Source: Noviherbaspirillum autotrophicum (GTDB taxonomy: Bacteria > Pseudomonadota > Gammaproteobacteria > Burkholderiales > Burkholderiaceae_D). From it: a stretch of 64,000 nt of DNA. The stretch lies in NCBI RefSeq assembly GCF_000818395.1, contig NZ_JWJG01000028.1, forward strand, positions 62,001 through 126,000, written 5' to 3'. Within the stretch, counting starts at the first letter, position 1. Each line of letters opens with the position of its first letter. The notes beneath the pieces are model-generated. The model made no database searches, was not told where the DNA came from, and was given only the letters and a program-made list of their open reading frames with translations. The translations under genes and the position numbers were made by a program. Positions 35,166 to 44,482 of this stretch are shown here, in pieces.

Positions 35166-36182
35166 TCAGGATTGCGGCAGCAAGACGGCGGCGCCGTCGA
35201 ATTGTCCGGTGCGCAGTTCCGCCAATGCGCGGTTTGCCTCTTCCAGCGGATAGGCAACCGGCGCGGTTTGGATATCGATATCCTGCGCAAGAGAAAAAAA
35301 TGCATCGCCGTCGGCGCGCGTCAGGTTGGCAACCGAGCGCACCGTCCGCTCGCCCCATAGCAATGCATAGGGAAAGGACGGGATGTCGCTCATGTGGATG
35401 CCGGCACAAACCACAGTTGCTCCCTTGCTGGTTGCCGCCAGCGCCGCCGGTACCAGTGCGCCCAGCGGTGCAAAAATAATTGCCGCATCGAGCAGCTGCG
35501 GTGGCTTCACCGTAGAGTCGCCGGCCCATGCAGCACCAAGCGAACGCGCAAACTGCTGCGAGCGGGTATCGCACGGGCGCGTGAAGGCATAAACTTCCTT
35601 GCCTTGCTGGCGCGCGACCTGTGCAATGATGTGCGCTGCGGCGCCGAAACCGTACAATCCTAGCCGCTGCGCATCGCCGGCCATGGCGTAGGCGCGATAG
35701 CCGATCAGTCCCGCGCACAGCAGTGGCGCCGCGTGGATATCATCGTAGCGCGATGGAAGATCGAAGCAATAGCGCGCATCGGCCACAGCAAATTCCGCAT
35801 ACCCGCCGTCGCGGTCATAACCGGTGAAGCGCGGCGTGTCGCACAGGTTTTCATGCTGTGTTGCGCAATACGCGCAATGGCGGCAGCTGCCGCCCAGCCA
35901 CGGCACGCCGACGCGCTCGCCGATGGAAAAACGCCGCACCCGCTCGCCCACGGCGGCTACCGTGCCGACCACTTCGTGCCCCATGACGAGCGGGGCTTTA
36001 TGCGGAGGCAGCTCTCCGTCCGCGATATGCAGGTCGGTACGGCAAACGCCGCAGGCGCTGACCCGGATCAGCACGTCGTCCGGGCCCGGCGTCGGTATGG
36101 GGATGTGCGCCAGGCGCAGCGATGTATGAGGCTGGTCCAGCAGCATAGCGCGCATCATGCCGCCGTGGGCGTGCTCCGGCAT
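35166..36182 (-). CDS. Zinc-dependent alcohol dehydrogenase family protein
   Basis: A 338-residue medium-chain dehydrogenase. The catalytic zinc region is CGVCRTDLH with GHEVVGTV, and the structural zinc cysteines are in GSCRHCAYCATQHENLC. The nucleotide-binding stretch reads LGLYGFGAAAHIIAQVARQQG, with the usual GxGxxA pattern slightly altered. It likely oxidises or reduces alcohols and aldehydes with NAD(P). The start may be ATG 36182 or the internal ATG 36158 (MMRAMLLDQP), which fits the family N terminus better. Confidence 0.85.
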   Translation of the reverse strand: MPEHAHGGMMRAMLLDQPHTSLRLAHIPIPTPGPDDVLIRVSACGVCRTDLHIADGELPPHKAPLVMGHEVVGTVAAVGERVRRFSIGERVGVPWLGGSCRHCAYCATQHENLCDTPRFTGYDRDGGYAEFAVADARYCFDLPSRYDDIHAAPLLCAGLIGYRAYAMAGDAQRLGLYGFGAAAHIIAQVARQQGKEVYAFTRPCDTRSQQFARSLGAAWAGDSTVKPPQLLDAAIIFAPLGALVPAALAATSKGATVVCAGIHMSDIPSFPYALLWGERTVRSVANLTRADGDAFFSLAQDIDIQTAPVAYPLEEANRALAELRTGQFDGAAVLLPQS

Positions 36183-36265
36183 GGCCTGATCCCTTCATCG
36201 GTCGTTAATGGCTTCATGATATACATCGATCCGTTGCCCGGGTAAGGTGATGCCGGCTGCTGGCG

Positions 36266-36295
36266 AAAAAAAAGCGGCCATTAACATGGCCGCTT
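36266..36295 (-). terminator. Intrinsic terminator of the Cache-domain gene
   Basis: Read on the minus strand: AGCGGCCA, a six-base loop, TGGCCGCT and then a run of eight or nine T. It lies 53 bp downstream of the stop codon of the periplasmic Cache protein gene and upstream of the dehydrogenase gene, so the two minus-strand genes are separate units. Confidence 0.9.
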
Positions 36296-36348
36296 GCGCA
36301 TTGTCTGGAGCCGCTTGTCCGGATTCGGACGCGCTCAATGCATGACGC

Positions 36349-36813
36349 TCATTGCTTGTAGATGCCGGCGCCCACGATCATGTCATCCACTTTTTCGACA
36401 TAGCTTGATTTCGCTTCGACTTTCTTTGTGACTGGGTTGGGCCACTTGTAGTCGACCCAGCCCTTGCCCTTGGCATTCAGAATGTCGATGAAGCTGCGGA
36501 TGATGTATTTGCCGTCCGCATCGCGCATGTCGAGCATGTTCTTGCCGACCATGCGGCCAGCGTTGCCATTGCCGATCGCCATGTTGTTTCCCTGCATATC
36601 GTAAACAAAGATATACAAATCGCGGTCGATGAACTGTCCCTTCGTGTCATTGAATGCGGCAAATGCTTTTTCCTTGCCATTCGCCTTCAGATAGGCGACG
36701 GCTTTCTTCACCAGCGCGCTTGCTTCATCGGCGCTGGCGCGCTCGGCTGCGCTGGCGGCGCTGACAAAACCGGCAAGCACGATTATTGAGACTGCTTTGA
36801 GAATGGCTTTCAT
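36349..36813 (-). CDS. Periplasmic single-Cache domain protein
   Basis: A 154-residue protein with a Sec signal (MKAILKAVSIIVLAGFVSAASA). The mature chain is one Cache-type sensor domain: AVAYLKANGKEKAFAAFND, DLYIFVYDMQGNNMAIGNG, GKNMLDMRDADGKYIIRSF and KGWVDYKWPNP. No transmembrane output domain is attached, so it may act as a free binding protein or feed a separate receptor. AAAGGAG precedes ATG 36813. It has its own terminator. Confidence 0.85.
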   Translation of the reverse strand: MKAILKAVSIIVLAGFVSAASAAERASADEASALVKKAVAYLKANGKEKAFAAFNDTKGQFIDRDLYIFVYDMQGNNMAIGNGNAGRMVGKNMLDMRDADGKYIIRSFIDILNAKGKGWVDYKWPNPVTKKVEAKSSYVEKVDDMIVGAGIYKQ

Positions 36814-37047
36814 TGGTATCTCCTTTACTCTTCCTGAACATCGGTGGCTTTCCTTGCAGCGTGTGCGGTCCGCTCGTGGCGGCGCAGATGGCGGCAAAAG
36901 GAAAGAATTATCCTAGTTGTTTCACTACAGAAACACCAGCTTTGTCGCGCTAAAGCATTTCCATCGAGAAATAGTAGCGCCGATTATGGCGTATAAGCCA
37001 CAGTGCTCGGATGAAAAACTTGCAAGTGTGACGTGAAAGCTATTGCT

Positions 37048-37953
37048 TTAGGTATTGCGCCAGTAATCCGGCTGGGCATAGGCGTGGCGCAGGAAATCCA
37101 CAAATGCCCGAATGCGCAAGGGGAGGTGGCGGCGTTGCGCAAACACTGCATAAATGTCGTTGCCCGGCGCGGCAAATTCATCAAGCACGGTCACCAGCCG
37201 GCCGGATTCGATCGCCGTGCCGACTTCCCACATCGAGCGCCATGCCAGTCCCTTGCCGCCCAGCGCCCATTCATGGAGCACCGCGCCGTCGTTGCATACC
37301 ATGTTGCCGGTGACTTTCAGGGTCACATTCTTGCCGTTCTGGCGAAAGGTCCAGCCGCGCTGGCTGCCTTCGCTGCTGATGGCCAGGCAATTGTGCTTGG
37401 CCAGGTCGTCCAGCGAGGCCGGCGCGCCATGGCGCTTGATATAGGCAGGAGAGGCCACCACCACCCGCTTGTTGTCGGCCAGTTTCACACCGATCAGGCT
37501 GGAGTCCGACAGTGCCGCGATGCGGATCGCCACGTCGATGCCTTCGCCGATGAGGTCGACCACGCGGTCGTTCAGGTTCAGCGTTACTGATACGTTGCGG
37601 TGCTGCGCCAAAAACGATGGAATCAGCGGCGCCACGTGCTGCCGGCCGAATCCGGCCGGCGCCGAAATCAGCAGATGTCCGCTCGCGTTCGCGCTGCGTT
37701 CGGATACCGCCGCTTCCGCATTTTCGAGGTCGGCCAGGATGCGCTGGCAATCTTCGAGAAACGTGATGCCTTCATTAGTCAGGGCAATCTTGCGTGTCGA
37801 GCGTTGCAGCAGCTTCACGCCCAGACGCTCTTCCAGCGCATCGAGGCGCCGGCCGATCATGGCTGGCGCAATACCTTCGGCGCGTGCGGCGGCCGACAGG
37901 CTTCCTTTGGCAGCAACGTCGACGAAGGTGGAAATCTGCTTGAAATGATCCAT
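37048..37953 (-). CDS. LysR-type transcriptional regulator
   Basis: A 301-residue regulator. The N-terminal winged helix (FVDVAAKGSLSAAARAEGIAPAMIGRRLDALEERLGVKLLQR) is followed by a linker helix and a periplasmic-binding-protein-like effector domain (from about residue 90). It is divergent from the TauE/SafE permease gene with a gap of about 200 bp, so that gene is a likely target together with autoregulation. The effector is unknown. Confidence 0.9.
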   Translation of the reverse strand: MDHFKQISTFVDVAAKGSLSAAARAEGIAPAMIGRRLDALEERLGVKLLQRSTRKIALTNEGITFLEDCQRILADLENAEAAVSERSANASGHLLISAPAGFGRQHVAPLIPSFLAQHRNVSVTLNLNDRVVDLIGEGIDVAIRIAALSDSSLIGVKLADNKRVVVASPAYIKRHGAPASLDDLAKHNCLAISSEGSQRGWTFRQNGKNVTLKVTGNMVCNDGAVLHEWALGGKGLAWRSMWEVGTAIESGRLVTVLDEFAAPGNDIYAVFAQRRHLPLRIRAFVDFLRHAYAQPDYWRNT

Positions 37954-38157
37954 TTCGAGGGTTTCGGCTTTTACTTAAATGAAATAATAAAGTGATTATT
38001 CGTTTCGGTTGTGAGAATTTATATTGAATATACTTTGCCACATATAAACTCGACAGATTGCCATGACCTCTCACGCCATAAATGCCGATGTTTGCCGGAC
38101 GCTATCCAGCCTGGTTGCATTGAGGGACTTTATTCAACCATGGAGCGGAGCAATACG

Positions 38158-38916
38158 ATGAGCGCATGGCAAATCGCCCTGGTGGGTTTCGCCGCGTTCT
38201 GCGCCGGCGCGATGAACTCGGTCGCCGGTGGAGGAACCTTCTTTTCCTTTCCGGCCCTGCTCGCGGTGGGGGTGCCGCCTGTGGTGGCCAACGCCAGCAA
38301 CTCTGTGGCCCTGTGGCCGGCCAGCCTCTCGGGCGCTTGGGCCTACCGCAAGGAACTGGCGCGCTACAAGCGCTACCTGATCCCGATGGGCCTGGTGTCT
38401 TTCGTTGGCGGCATCGGCGGCGGCTTGCTCTTGCTGGCGACCAAGGATGCTACCTTCTCGCGCTTGATTCCTTGGTTGCTGCTGTTCGCTACCGTCCTGT
38501 TTGCCTTTTCCGGCAAGCTTTCCCTCCTGTTGCGCGGCGCCGAGTCCGGACAGCCTGGCAACAGTCCGGTCGCGCTGGCCGGGCAGGCGGTGGTGTCCGT
38601 CTATGGCGGTTTTTTCGGGGCCGGCATGGGCATCCTGATGCTCGCCAGCCTGGCCATGGCCGGGCATGACGATGTACACGAAATCAACGCAATCAAGAAC
38701 TTGTTGTCGGCCGTCATTTATAGCGTGACGGTGCTGACTTTCGTGATTGCCGGCGCAGTCAGCTGGCCGTACACCCTCGTTATGCTCGTCACCGCCACGC
38801 TGGGCGGCTATTGGGGCGCCAGCATTGCGCGCAAGATTCCGGCGCTTTGGTTGCGCCGCTTCATCATCGCGGTCGGCTTCACCCTGACCGGGTTTTATTT
38901 CTACAAGACGTTTTAA
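38158..38916 (+). CDS. TauE/SafE family membrane permease
   Basis: A 252-residue inner-membrane protein with about eight helices. GFAAFCAGAMNSVAGGGTFFSFPALLAVGVPPVVANASNSVAL is the first signature half, and GGFFGAGMGILMLASLAM is the repeated half. The family exports sulfite, sulfoacetate or related anions, or imports others; the substrate cannot be told here. ATG 38158 has GGAG at good spacing; the in-frame ATG 38140 is less likely. Divergent from a LysR regulator. Confidence 0.88.
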   Translation: MSAWQIALVGFAAFCAGAMNSVAGGGTFFSFPALLAVGVPPVVANASNSVALWPASLSGAWAYRKELARYKRYLIPMGLVSFVGGIGGGLLLLATKDATFSRLIPWLLLFATVLFAFSGKLSLLLRGAESGQPGNSPVALAGQAVVSVYGGFFGAGMGILMLASLAMAGHDDVHEINAIKNLLSAVIYSVTVLTFVIAGAVSWPYTLVMLVTATLGGYWGASIARKIPALWLRRFIIAVGFTLTGFYFYKTF

Positions 38917-39031
38917 GAGGCGCTGCCGTTGGCACTTTCTGTCCGGCAATCGGAGAGAAAAAACCGGCGCCGATCGTTTTTTCTTGTGCAGTTTGGGTAA
39001 CATGCATGGTACCGGGATGGTCGGAGGGATT

Positions 39032-39259
39032 ATGTACAAGCTCAAACTGACGCAAATCGGCGATGCCGTCGGCATCGTGTTGCCGCCCAAGGCGCTCGGC
39101 ATGCTCAAGAGGCGCAACGGCGAAACGATCTATGTGTCCGAGATCGAAGAAGGCTTGCTCATGCTGTCTGCGTACGATCCGGCGCTGCAGGACCAGATCG
39201 ATGCGGGGCGCGAATTTATCCAGGATTACGGCGACACCCTGACGGCGCTGCTCAAATGA
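39032..39259 (+). CDS. AbrB/SpoVT-type antitoxin
   Basis: A 75-residue swapped-hairpin DNA-binding protein: MYKLKLTQIGDAVGIVLPPKALGML, then GETIYVSEIEEGLLML. Such proteins neutralise the toxin with the C-terminal part and repress their own operon with the N-terminal part. GGAGGGA precedes ATG 39032. Its stop overlaps the start of the next gene as ATGA, the standard antitoxin-first layout. Confidence 0.85.
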   Translation: MYKLKLTQIGDAVGIVLPPKALGMLKRRNGETIYVSEIEEGLLMLSAYDPALQDQIDAGREFIQDYGDTLTALLK

Positions 39260-39621
39260 ACCTGCGTTCCATCGATGCCGAGGCGCTGCTTTTCCTGCAT
39301 CAGGAAAATATGGGCGCGGACACCCTGTCCTGCGACCGCGGCATGCTGAACGCCGCGCTTGCCTATCCGCTGGTGCAGGCAGAAACCGCCGCCGCTGATG
39401 TCGCCACGCTTGCCGCCGCCTACGCCTTCGGCGTGCTGAAATACCAGCCTTTTGCGAAGAACAACGAGAGCGCGGCCTTCGTGGCGATGGGACTGTTCTT
39501 GTATTCCAATGACTGGCGGCTTTCGGCCGCCCCGGAAGAGGCAACCGCGATCCTGCAGCGCGTTGCGGCCGGTACGGCGGATGAAGCGGAATTGGCGAAC
39601 TGGGTACGCGCCAATCTTTGA
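39256..39621 (+). CDS. Doc-like (Fic fold) toxin with degenerate active site
   Basis: A 121-residue protein with the Doc family layout: LLFLHQENMGAD at the start, RGMLNAALAYPLVQAET, LAAAYAFGVLKYQPFAKNNESAAFVAMGLFL. In active Doc the loop reads HPFxDGNKR. Here it is QPFAKNNES, so the histidine, the anionic Asp, the GNK core and the Arg are all changed. Known Doc toxins phosphorylate elongation factor Tu. This one may be inactive, altered in activity or part of a divergent subfamily. It is coupled to the antitoxin by an ATGA overlap. Confidence 0.75.
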   Translation: MNLRSIDAEALLFLHQENMGADTLSCDRGMLNAALAYPLVQAETAAADVATLAAAYAFGVLKYQPFAKNNESAAFVAMGLFLYSNDWRLSAAPEEATAILQRVAAGTADEAELANWVRANL

Positions 39622-39628
39622 AGGTTGC

Positions 39629-40228
39629 TTAAAGCGACTTGATATAGGCGCGAATCCCTGCAAGTAGCATTTCCACCGCCATCGCCGTCAGGATCAAACC
39701 CATCAGGCGCTCGAACGCGGTCATGACGCGCTCGCCGAGCGCTCGCTGCATGCGTTCGGCGCTCAGCAGCACCGCCAGCCAGACCACCGCCACCAAGGAC
39801 AGCACGGCGAGGTGCAGCAGGGTCTCTAGCGTGCTGTTCGACGAAAACAGTAGCACGGTGACCAGCGCCGACGGGCCCGCCAGAGCGGGAATTGCCAGCG
39901 GGACGATGAACGGTTCGTGCGCACTTTCGTGGTCGCCGAACACGCCGCCCTGCTGGGGAAAGACCATGCGCAACGCGATCAGGAACAGGATCACGCCGCC
40001 GCCGATGCGCAGCGCGATTTCGGACAGCTGCAGCGCGGCCAGGAAGTGCCTTCCGAAGAACATGAAGACCAGCAGGATCAGAAAGGCAATCGCGCATTCG
40101 CGTACAATTACGCGCCAGCGCCGTTCGGCGGGCACATGGGCCAGGGTGCTGACGAACAGCGGCACATTCCCGAACGGATCTGTCACCAGCAGCAAGAGGA
40201 TGAAAGCCTGGAAAAAACTCTGGGTCAT
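39629..40228 (-). CDS. MarC-family integral membrane protein
   Basis: A 199-residue polytopic membrane protein with six helices. Family features are LLVTDPFGNVPLFV near the start and the mid-protein FIVPLAIPALAGPSALVTVLL. MarC/YhgN proteins were once linked to multiple antibiotic resistance, but their transport role is unknown. ATG 40228 is preferred to the in-frame upstream start at 40243. It converges with the toxin gene, with only 7 bp between stops. Confidence 0.88.
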   Translation of the reverse strand: MTQSFFQAFILLLLVTDPFGNVPLFVSTLAHVPAERRWRVIVRECAIAFLILLVFMFFGRHFLAALQLSEIALRIGGGVILFLIALRMVFPQQGGVFGDHESAHEPFIVPLAIPALAGPSALVTVLLFSSNSTLETLLHLAVLSLVAVVWLAVLLSAERMQRALGERVMTAFERLMGLILTAMAVEMLLAGIRAYIKSL

Positions 40229-40336
40229 GATGAGTCGCCGCAAGTGCCGGTTGCTTTAGGCAGCGGGCTCTAACGTGTGGATTGAATAATTCGCGTAGGA
40301 TGCCACAAACAATTCAAAACAATATACGGAGAGAGC

Positions 40337-42649
40337 ATGCGGTCTGCTGAACTGAAAAAGAAGTCGCGGCGCAGTTTCATACTGGGAGGGCTGGGTGTGA
40401 CCGGCGCCCTCATCGTCGGCTGGGGCATTCTCCCGGCGCGCCAGCGACTCAACGCCTCCCATCCCATGCCAGTCGAGAATGGCGAAGTGGCACTCAATGG
40501 CTGGATCAAGATCGGTTCGGACGGCACCGTGACGGTGGCCATGCCGAGCAGCGAAATGGGGCAGGGCGTGCATACCGCATTGCCGATGCTGGTCGCAGAG
40601 GAACTCGATGTGCCGCTGGCGGCAGTAAAAATCGAACAGGCGCCGATCGATAAGATCTTCGGCAATGTCGCGGTCATGCAGGACAGCCTGCCTTTTCACC
40701 CGGACGACAACGGGATTTACAAGCGAACCGCGCGCTGGCTGACCGGCAAGGCTGCGCGCGAACTTGGCATCATGATCGTCGGCGGTTCTTCCAGCATCAA
40801 GGACGCCTGGGCGCCGATGCGCCAGGCGGGTGCGACCGCGCGCGCGATGCTGGTGGCAGCGGCGGCGGCCGAATGGAACGTGCCGGCGGCGCAATGCCTC
40901 ACCGATGGCGGAGCGGTGACGCACCCCAGTGGCAAGCGCGCCGCCTATTCGGAACTGGCCGCGAAGGCGATGTCGCACGCGCCGTCCGAGATCCGTGTGA
41001 AAAGTCCTTCGGAGTTCAAGCTGATCGGACGTTCGCAGCCGCGCCGCGATGCCGCCGCCAAGGTCAATGGCCGGGCGGGCTTTGGCCTGGATGTCCGGTT
41101 GCCGGGCATGGTGTATGCGGCAGTGAAAATGTCTCCCGTCATCGGCGGTGCCGTTGGCAAGGCGGATGGCAACGCAGTGCGGTCGATGCCGGGTGTGCTG
41201 AAGGTTGTCGATTTTTCGCACGCAATACGGGATAAGTTCGGTGCCGGCGCGGGTGTCGCCGTGATCGCCAAATCGTTCTGGCAAGCCAGGCAGGCGGCGG
41301 CAGCGTTGCCGGTCGAGTGGCGCCAGGACGAGCACGCGCATTTTTCCAGTGACGACATGTTCAGGGAGCTGGCGCAGAAACTGGACAGCGAAGAGGGTGA
41401 TGTATATGCCCGGCACGGGGACATGGAGGCCGGGAAGGCTGCTGCAAAAACGGTCAGGGCGGAATATCGCGCGCCGTTTCTGGCGCATGCGGCAATGGAG
41501 CCGATCAATTGCACTGCGCAAGTGAAGGATGGCAGGGTGAAGCTATGGGTGTCGACCCAGGCGCCGAGCATTGCGGTGGACATGGCTGCCAAGGTGGCCG
41601 GCGTGAAAGCCGACCAGGTGGACCTGGTCGTCACTTACCTTGGCGGCGGCTTCGGACGCCGGCTGGAAACGGACATGGTGGCGCAGGCGGTGGCCATCGC
41701 GATGGAAGCCAATGGCGCGCCGGTGCAGATGATCTGGACGCGCGAGGATGACATGACGCACGACGTGTATCGTCCAGCCGCACTCGCGCGCTTTTCGGCT
41801 ACGCTCGATGCCGCGGGCAATGTCCTCACGTATGACAACAAATCGGCCGGTGGCGCATTGATGCAGCAATTCCTCAAGCGCAATCTGGACCTGGATCCGA
41901 TTTCGATCAAATACGAGGTGCTGCGGCAGCCGCTTCCCGGCATGGGGCCGGACAAGACCACCGCCGAGGGCGAATACGACCTGTGCTACGAGTTCCCGAA
42001 CCAGCGCATTGCGCACGTCATCGTGCCGACGCCTGTTCCTCTTGGTAACTGGCGTTCAGTCGGTCATTCCCATAATGCGTTTTTCAAGGAAAGCTTCATT
42101 GACGAACTGGCCCATGCGGCGGGCAAGGATCCGGTCCGCTTCCGGCGCGACTTGTTGAAGAACCGCCCGCGTCATCTGGCTGTCCTCAACGCGGCGGTCG
42201 ACAAGGCCGGCAAGCCGGCGCCGGGGCGCGCGCACGGCGTCGCCCTGCATCAGTCGTTCGGCTCGATTGTCGCCGAAGTGGCCGAGGTGTCGGTCGAAGA
42301 CAATGAAATTCGTGTGCACAAGGTGACCTGCGCGGTCGATTGCGGTATCGCCGTCAACCCGGATGGCGTCGCGCAGCAAATCGAATCCGGCGTCATCTTC
42401 GGGCTGTCGGCAGCACTGTTTGGGGAAGTGACGATCAAGGACGGGCGGGTCGAGCAGCAGAATTTCCACAATTATCCGCTGGTGCGCATGCAGCAGGCAC
42501 CGCAGGTCGACACCGTGATTATCCAGAGCGCGGAGCCGCCCGAGGGCGTCGGCGAGCCGGGAACGCCGCCGATCGCGCCGGCGGTAGCCAACGCCGTGTT
42601 CGCGCTCACCGGACAGCGCTTGCGCACCTTGCCGCTGCGCCTGGCTTGA
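40337..42649 (+). CDS. Tat-exported molybdopterin-binding aldehyde/xanthine dehydrogenase-type subunit (IorB-like)
   Basis: A 770-residue molybdenum hydroxylase large subunit. The N terminus has a twin-arginine signal (SRRSFILGGLGVTGALIVGWG), then MPSSEMGQGVHTALPMLVAEEL, TYLGGGFGRRLETD and GVGEPGTPPIAPAVANAVFA, typical of isoquinoline 1-oxidoreductase beta-type proteins. Such subunits pair with a small 2Fe-2S subunit (IorA) and often a cytochrome c, but neither is adjacent here. Substrate unknown; localisation should be periplasmic. Confidence 0.87.
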   Translation: MRSAELKKKSRRSFILGGLGVTGALIVGWGILPARQRLNASHPMPVENGEVALNGWIKIGSDGTVTVAMPSSEMGQGVHTALPMLVAEELDVPLAAVKIEQAPIDKIFGNVAVMQDSLPFHPDDNGIYKRTARWLTGKAARELGIMIVGGSSSIKDAWAPMRQAGATARAMLVAAAAAEWNVPAAQCLTDGGAVTHPSGKRAAYSELAAKAMSHAPSEIRVKSPSEFKLIGRSQPRRDAAAKVNGRAGFGLDVRLPGMVYAAVKMSPVIGGAVGKADGNAVRSMPGVLKVVDFSHAIRDKFGAGAGVAVIAKSFWQARQAAAALPVEWRQDEHAHFSSDDMFRELAQKLDSEEGDVYARHGDMEAGKAAAKTVRAEYRAPFLAHAAMEPINCTAQVKDGRVKLWVSTQAPSIAVDMAAKVAGVKADQVDLVVTYLGGGFGRRLETDMVAQAVAIAMEANGAPVQMIWTREDDMTHDVYRPAALARFSATLDAAGNVLTYDNKSAGGALMQQFLKRNLDLDPISIKYEVLRQPLPGMGPDKTTAEGEYDLCYEFPNQRIAHVIVPTPVPLGNWRSVGHSHNAFFKESFIDELAHAAGKDPVRFRRDLLKNRPRHLAVLNAAVDKAGKPAPGRAHGVALHQSFGSIVAEVAEVSVEDNEIRVHKVTCAVDCGIAVNPDGVAQQIESGVIFGLSAALFGEVTIKDGRVEQQNFHNYPLVRMQQAPQVDTVIIQSAEPPEGVGEPGTPPIAPAVANAVFALTGQRLRTLPLRLA

Positions 42650-42662
42650 GCACCGCTTTGCC

Positions 42663-43091
42663 TTAACCGAGCACTTCGCTCAAGCGCACGCGCAGATTGC
42701 AATCCTGCTGCCAGCCTTGTCGCTCGGCGCTGCTGACTGCTTCTGCGCGGATTTCGCTGTCGCTCTTTGCTGCCTGCGCGGCAATCAGGCGGTCGGCTAG
42801 CTTCGCGTCCGGCAGGACCGTGCCGAAAAAGGCCACGGTATCACTGCGCTGAATCAGCAGGGTCGGGAAATTCTCGACATCGATGTCGCCCACCACGTCA
42901 GCCTCATCCTCGATATCGATCCACACGAAACGCTTGTCCGGATGGCGCGCTGCCAGCTCGTCGAACGCGTTGCGATAGGCGCGGCACGTATCGCACCACG
43001 CTGCGCACAAGCAGGCAATCACCCATGCGTCGCCGCTGAGCCATTCCGCCAGCTGTGCACGGGTATTCGGTTGTAGGGTGAGAATGGACAT
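42663..43091 (-). CDS. Thioredoxin-family protein
   Basis: A 142-residue protein with a WCDTC redox site within CLCAAWCDTCRAYRNAFDELA and a later FPTLLI carrying the cis-proline. The centre is CDTC instead of thioredoxin's CGPC, so its redox potential should differ. The C terminus has an extra helical extension. No signal peptide, so cytosolic. ATG 43091 begins MSILTLQPN. It is divergent from tsaB. Confidence 0.82.
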   Translation of the reverse strand: MSILTLQPNTRAQLAEWLSGDAWVIACLCAAWCDTCRAYRNAFDELAARHPDKRFVWIDIEDEADVVGDIDVENFPTLLIQRSDTVAFFGTVLPDAKLADRLIAAQAAKSDSEIRAEAVSSAERQGWQQDCNLRVRLSEVLG

Positions 43092-43304
43092 GGATGCTAT
43101 TGCGAAAAAGGTAACTGCATGCGTGATATCGGCGCCGCTATTGTACGGGAACGAAGGCATTGTTGCGGACATGCAGGCCGCATGAAAAGACTTGCAATAT
43201 CAACATTGTCCTCTGGTACATGTCATTGCCCGAAGCCTAGGAAACGGACAACAAATTCGGCGCAAGGCAGTCGCGGGGCAGACGGCCCACGGTAAAATAT
43301 CGTC

Positions 43305-43994
43305 ATGCGTACCATTCTTGCCATCGAAACATCTTCCGAACTCGCTTCCGTCGCATTGCTTCATAACGGGAGCACCTTCGCGCACGAGGCGGCCGGCGTA
43401 CAAACCCATTCGCAGACCGTGCTTCCACTGGTGCAGACATTGTTGACGCAGGCCGGGATCGCGCTGGCCCAATGCGACGCGCTGGCATTCGGCGCCGGGC
43501 CGGGGTCGTTTACCGGCGTGCGCACGGCGTGCGGCGTCATCCAGGGACTGGCATTTGGCGCCGGCCTGCCGGTCGTGCCGGTCGTGACTTTTCAGGCGGC
43601 GGCGCAGGCGTGCCGCGATCTGTCCGGCGCGGCTGATGTGCTGGTGGTACTTGATGCGCGCATGGAAGAAGTCTATTGGGCGCAGTACCGCTATCAGGAT
43701 GGATGGCAGACCGTGATCGCGCCAACTTTGTCGGCGCCGTCCGATGTCGCGCCGGAAGGCGCGGTAGTGGCGTGCGGGAACGGCCTGAGCGCATATCCCT
43801 CCCTCTTTGACAAGGCACTGTTGAGCCACGGTTCGCATCCTGATGTGATGCCGCATGCAATTCAGATTGCACAACTGGCACAGTCCGAATTTGCAGCGGG
43901 GCGCACCGTCCATGCGCGCGACGCGCAACCGATTTACCTGCGCAACAAAGTCGCTTTTACCACCGCCGAACGTATGGCGAGGGCGGGCACATGA
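43305..43994 (+). CDS. tsaB: TsaB, tRNA threonylcarbamoyladenosine biosynthesis protein
   Basis: A 229-residue protein starting ILAIETSSELASVAL, with GAGPGSFTGVRTACGVIQGLAFG and VLVVLDARMEEVYWAQ, all typical of TsaB. It is the scaffold partner of TsaD in making t6A37 on ANN-decoding tRNAs. Its stop overlaps rimI (ATGA), the common tsaB-rimI order. Confidence 0.93.
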   Translation: MRTILAIETSSELASVALLHNGSTFAHEAAGVQTHSQTVLPLVQTLLTQAGIALAQCDALAFGAGPGSFTGVRTACGVIQGLAFGAGLPVVPVVTFQAAAQACRDLSGAADVLVVLDARMEEVYWAQYRYQDGWQTVIAPTLSAPSDVAPEGAVVACGNGLSAYPSLFDKALLSHGSHPDVMPHAIQIAQLAQSEFAAGRTVHARDAQPIYLRNKVAFTTAERMARAGT

Positions 43995-44482
43995 GCGCGG
44001 TCTATATCGCAAGCGGCGAGACGCCCGAACCGGCGACGATGCACTTTGCCCCGATGAAGGTCGACGATTTGCCGGAAGTGCTGGTGATCGAAAACGACGT
44101 ATATCCCCATCCTTGGACCCGCGGTAATTTCCTCGATTCGATGTACAGCGGCTACCAGACTTGGACCTTGCGCGAAGCGTCGGGCGCGCTCGCCGGATAT
44201 TTTCTTTTGATGCTTGCCGTCGACGAGGCGCATCTGCTCAATATCAGCGTGCGGCGCGACTTGCATGGTCATGGCGTGGGGCGCCTGGAGCTCGACAAGG
44301 TGGTGGCGCTGTCGAAGGAAAGCGGCATGCAGTCGGTGCTGCTGGAGGTGCGGCCGTCCAACCGGAGTGCGCTCGCGGTGTACCAGCGTTACGGATTCGT
44401 TCAGATCGGCCAACGCAAAGGATATTATCCGGCCGCAGGCGGCGCGCGCGAGGATGCGATCGTGATGAGGTTTCACCTATGA
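43991..44482 (+). CDS. rimI: RimI, ribosomal protein bS18 N-acetyltransferase
   Basis: A 163-residue GNAT acetyltransferase. The acetyl-CoA site is ISVRRDLHGHGVGRLELDKVV, and VRPSNRSALAVYQRYGFVQIGQRKGYYPA is the RimI C-terminal signature. It acetylates the N-terminal alanine of ribosomal protein S18. The start overlaps tsaB and the stop overlaps the glycosylase gene, both as ATGA. Confidence 0.92.
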   Translation: MSAVYIASGETPEPATMHFAPMKVDDLPEVLVIENDVYPHPWTRGNFLDSMYSGYQTWTLREASGALAGYFLLMLAVDEAHLLNISVRRDLHGHGVGRLELDKVVALSKESGMQSVLLEVRPSNRSALAVYQRYGFVQIGQRKGYYPAAGGAREDAIVMRFHL

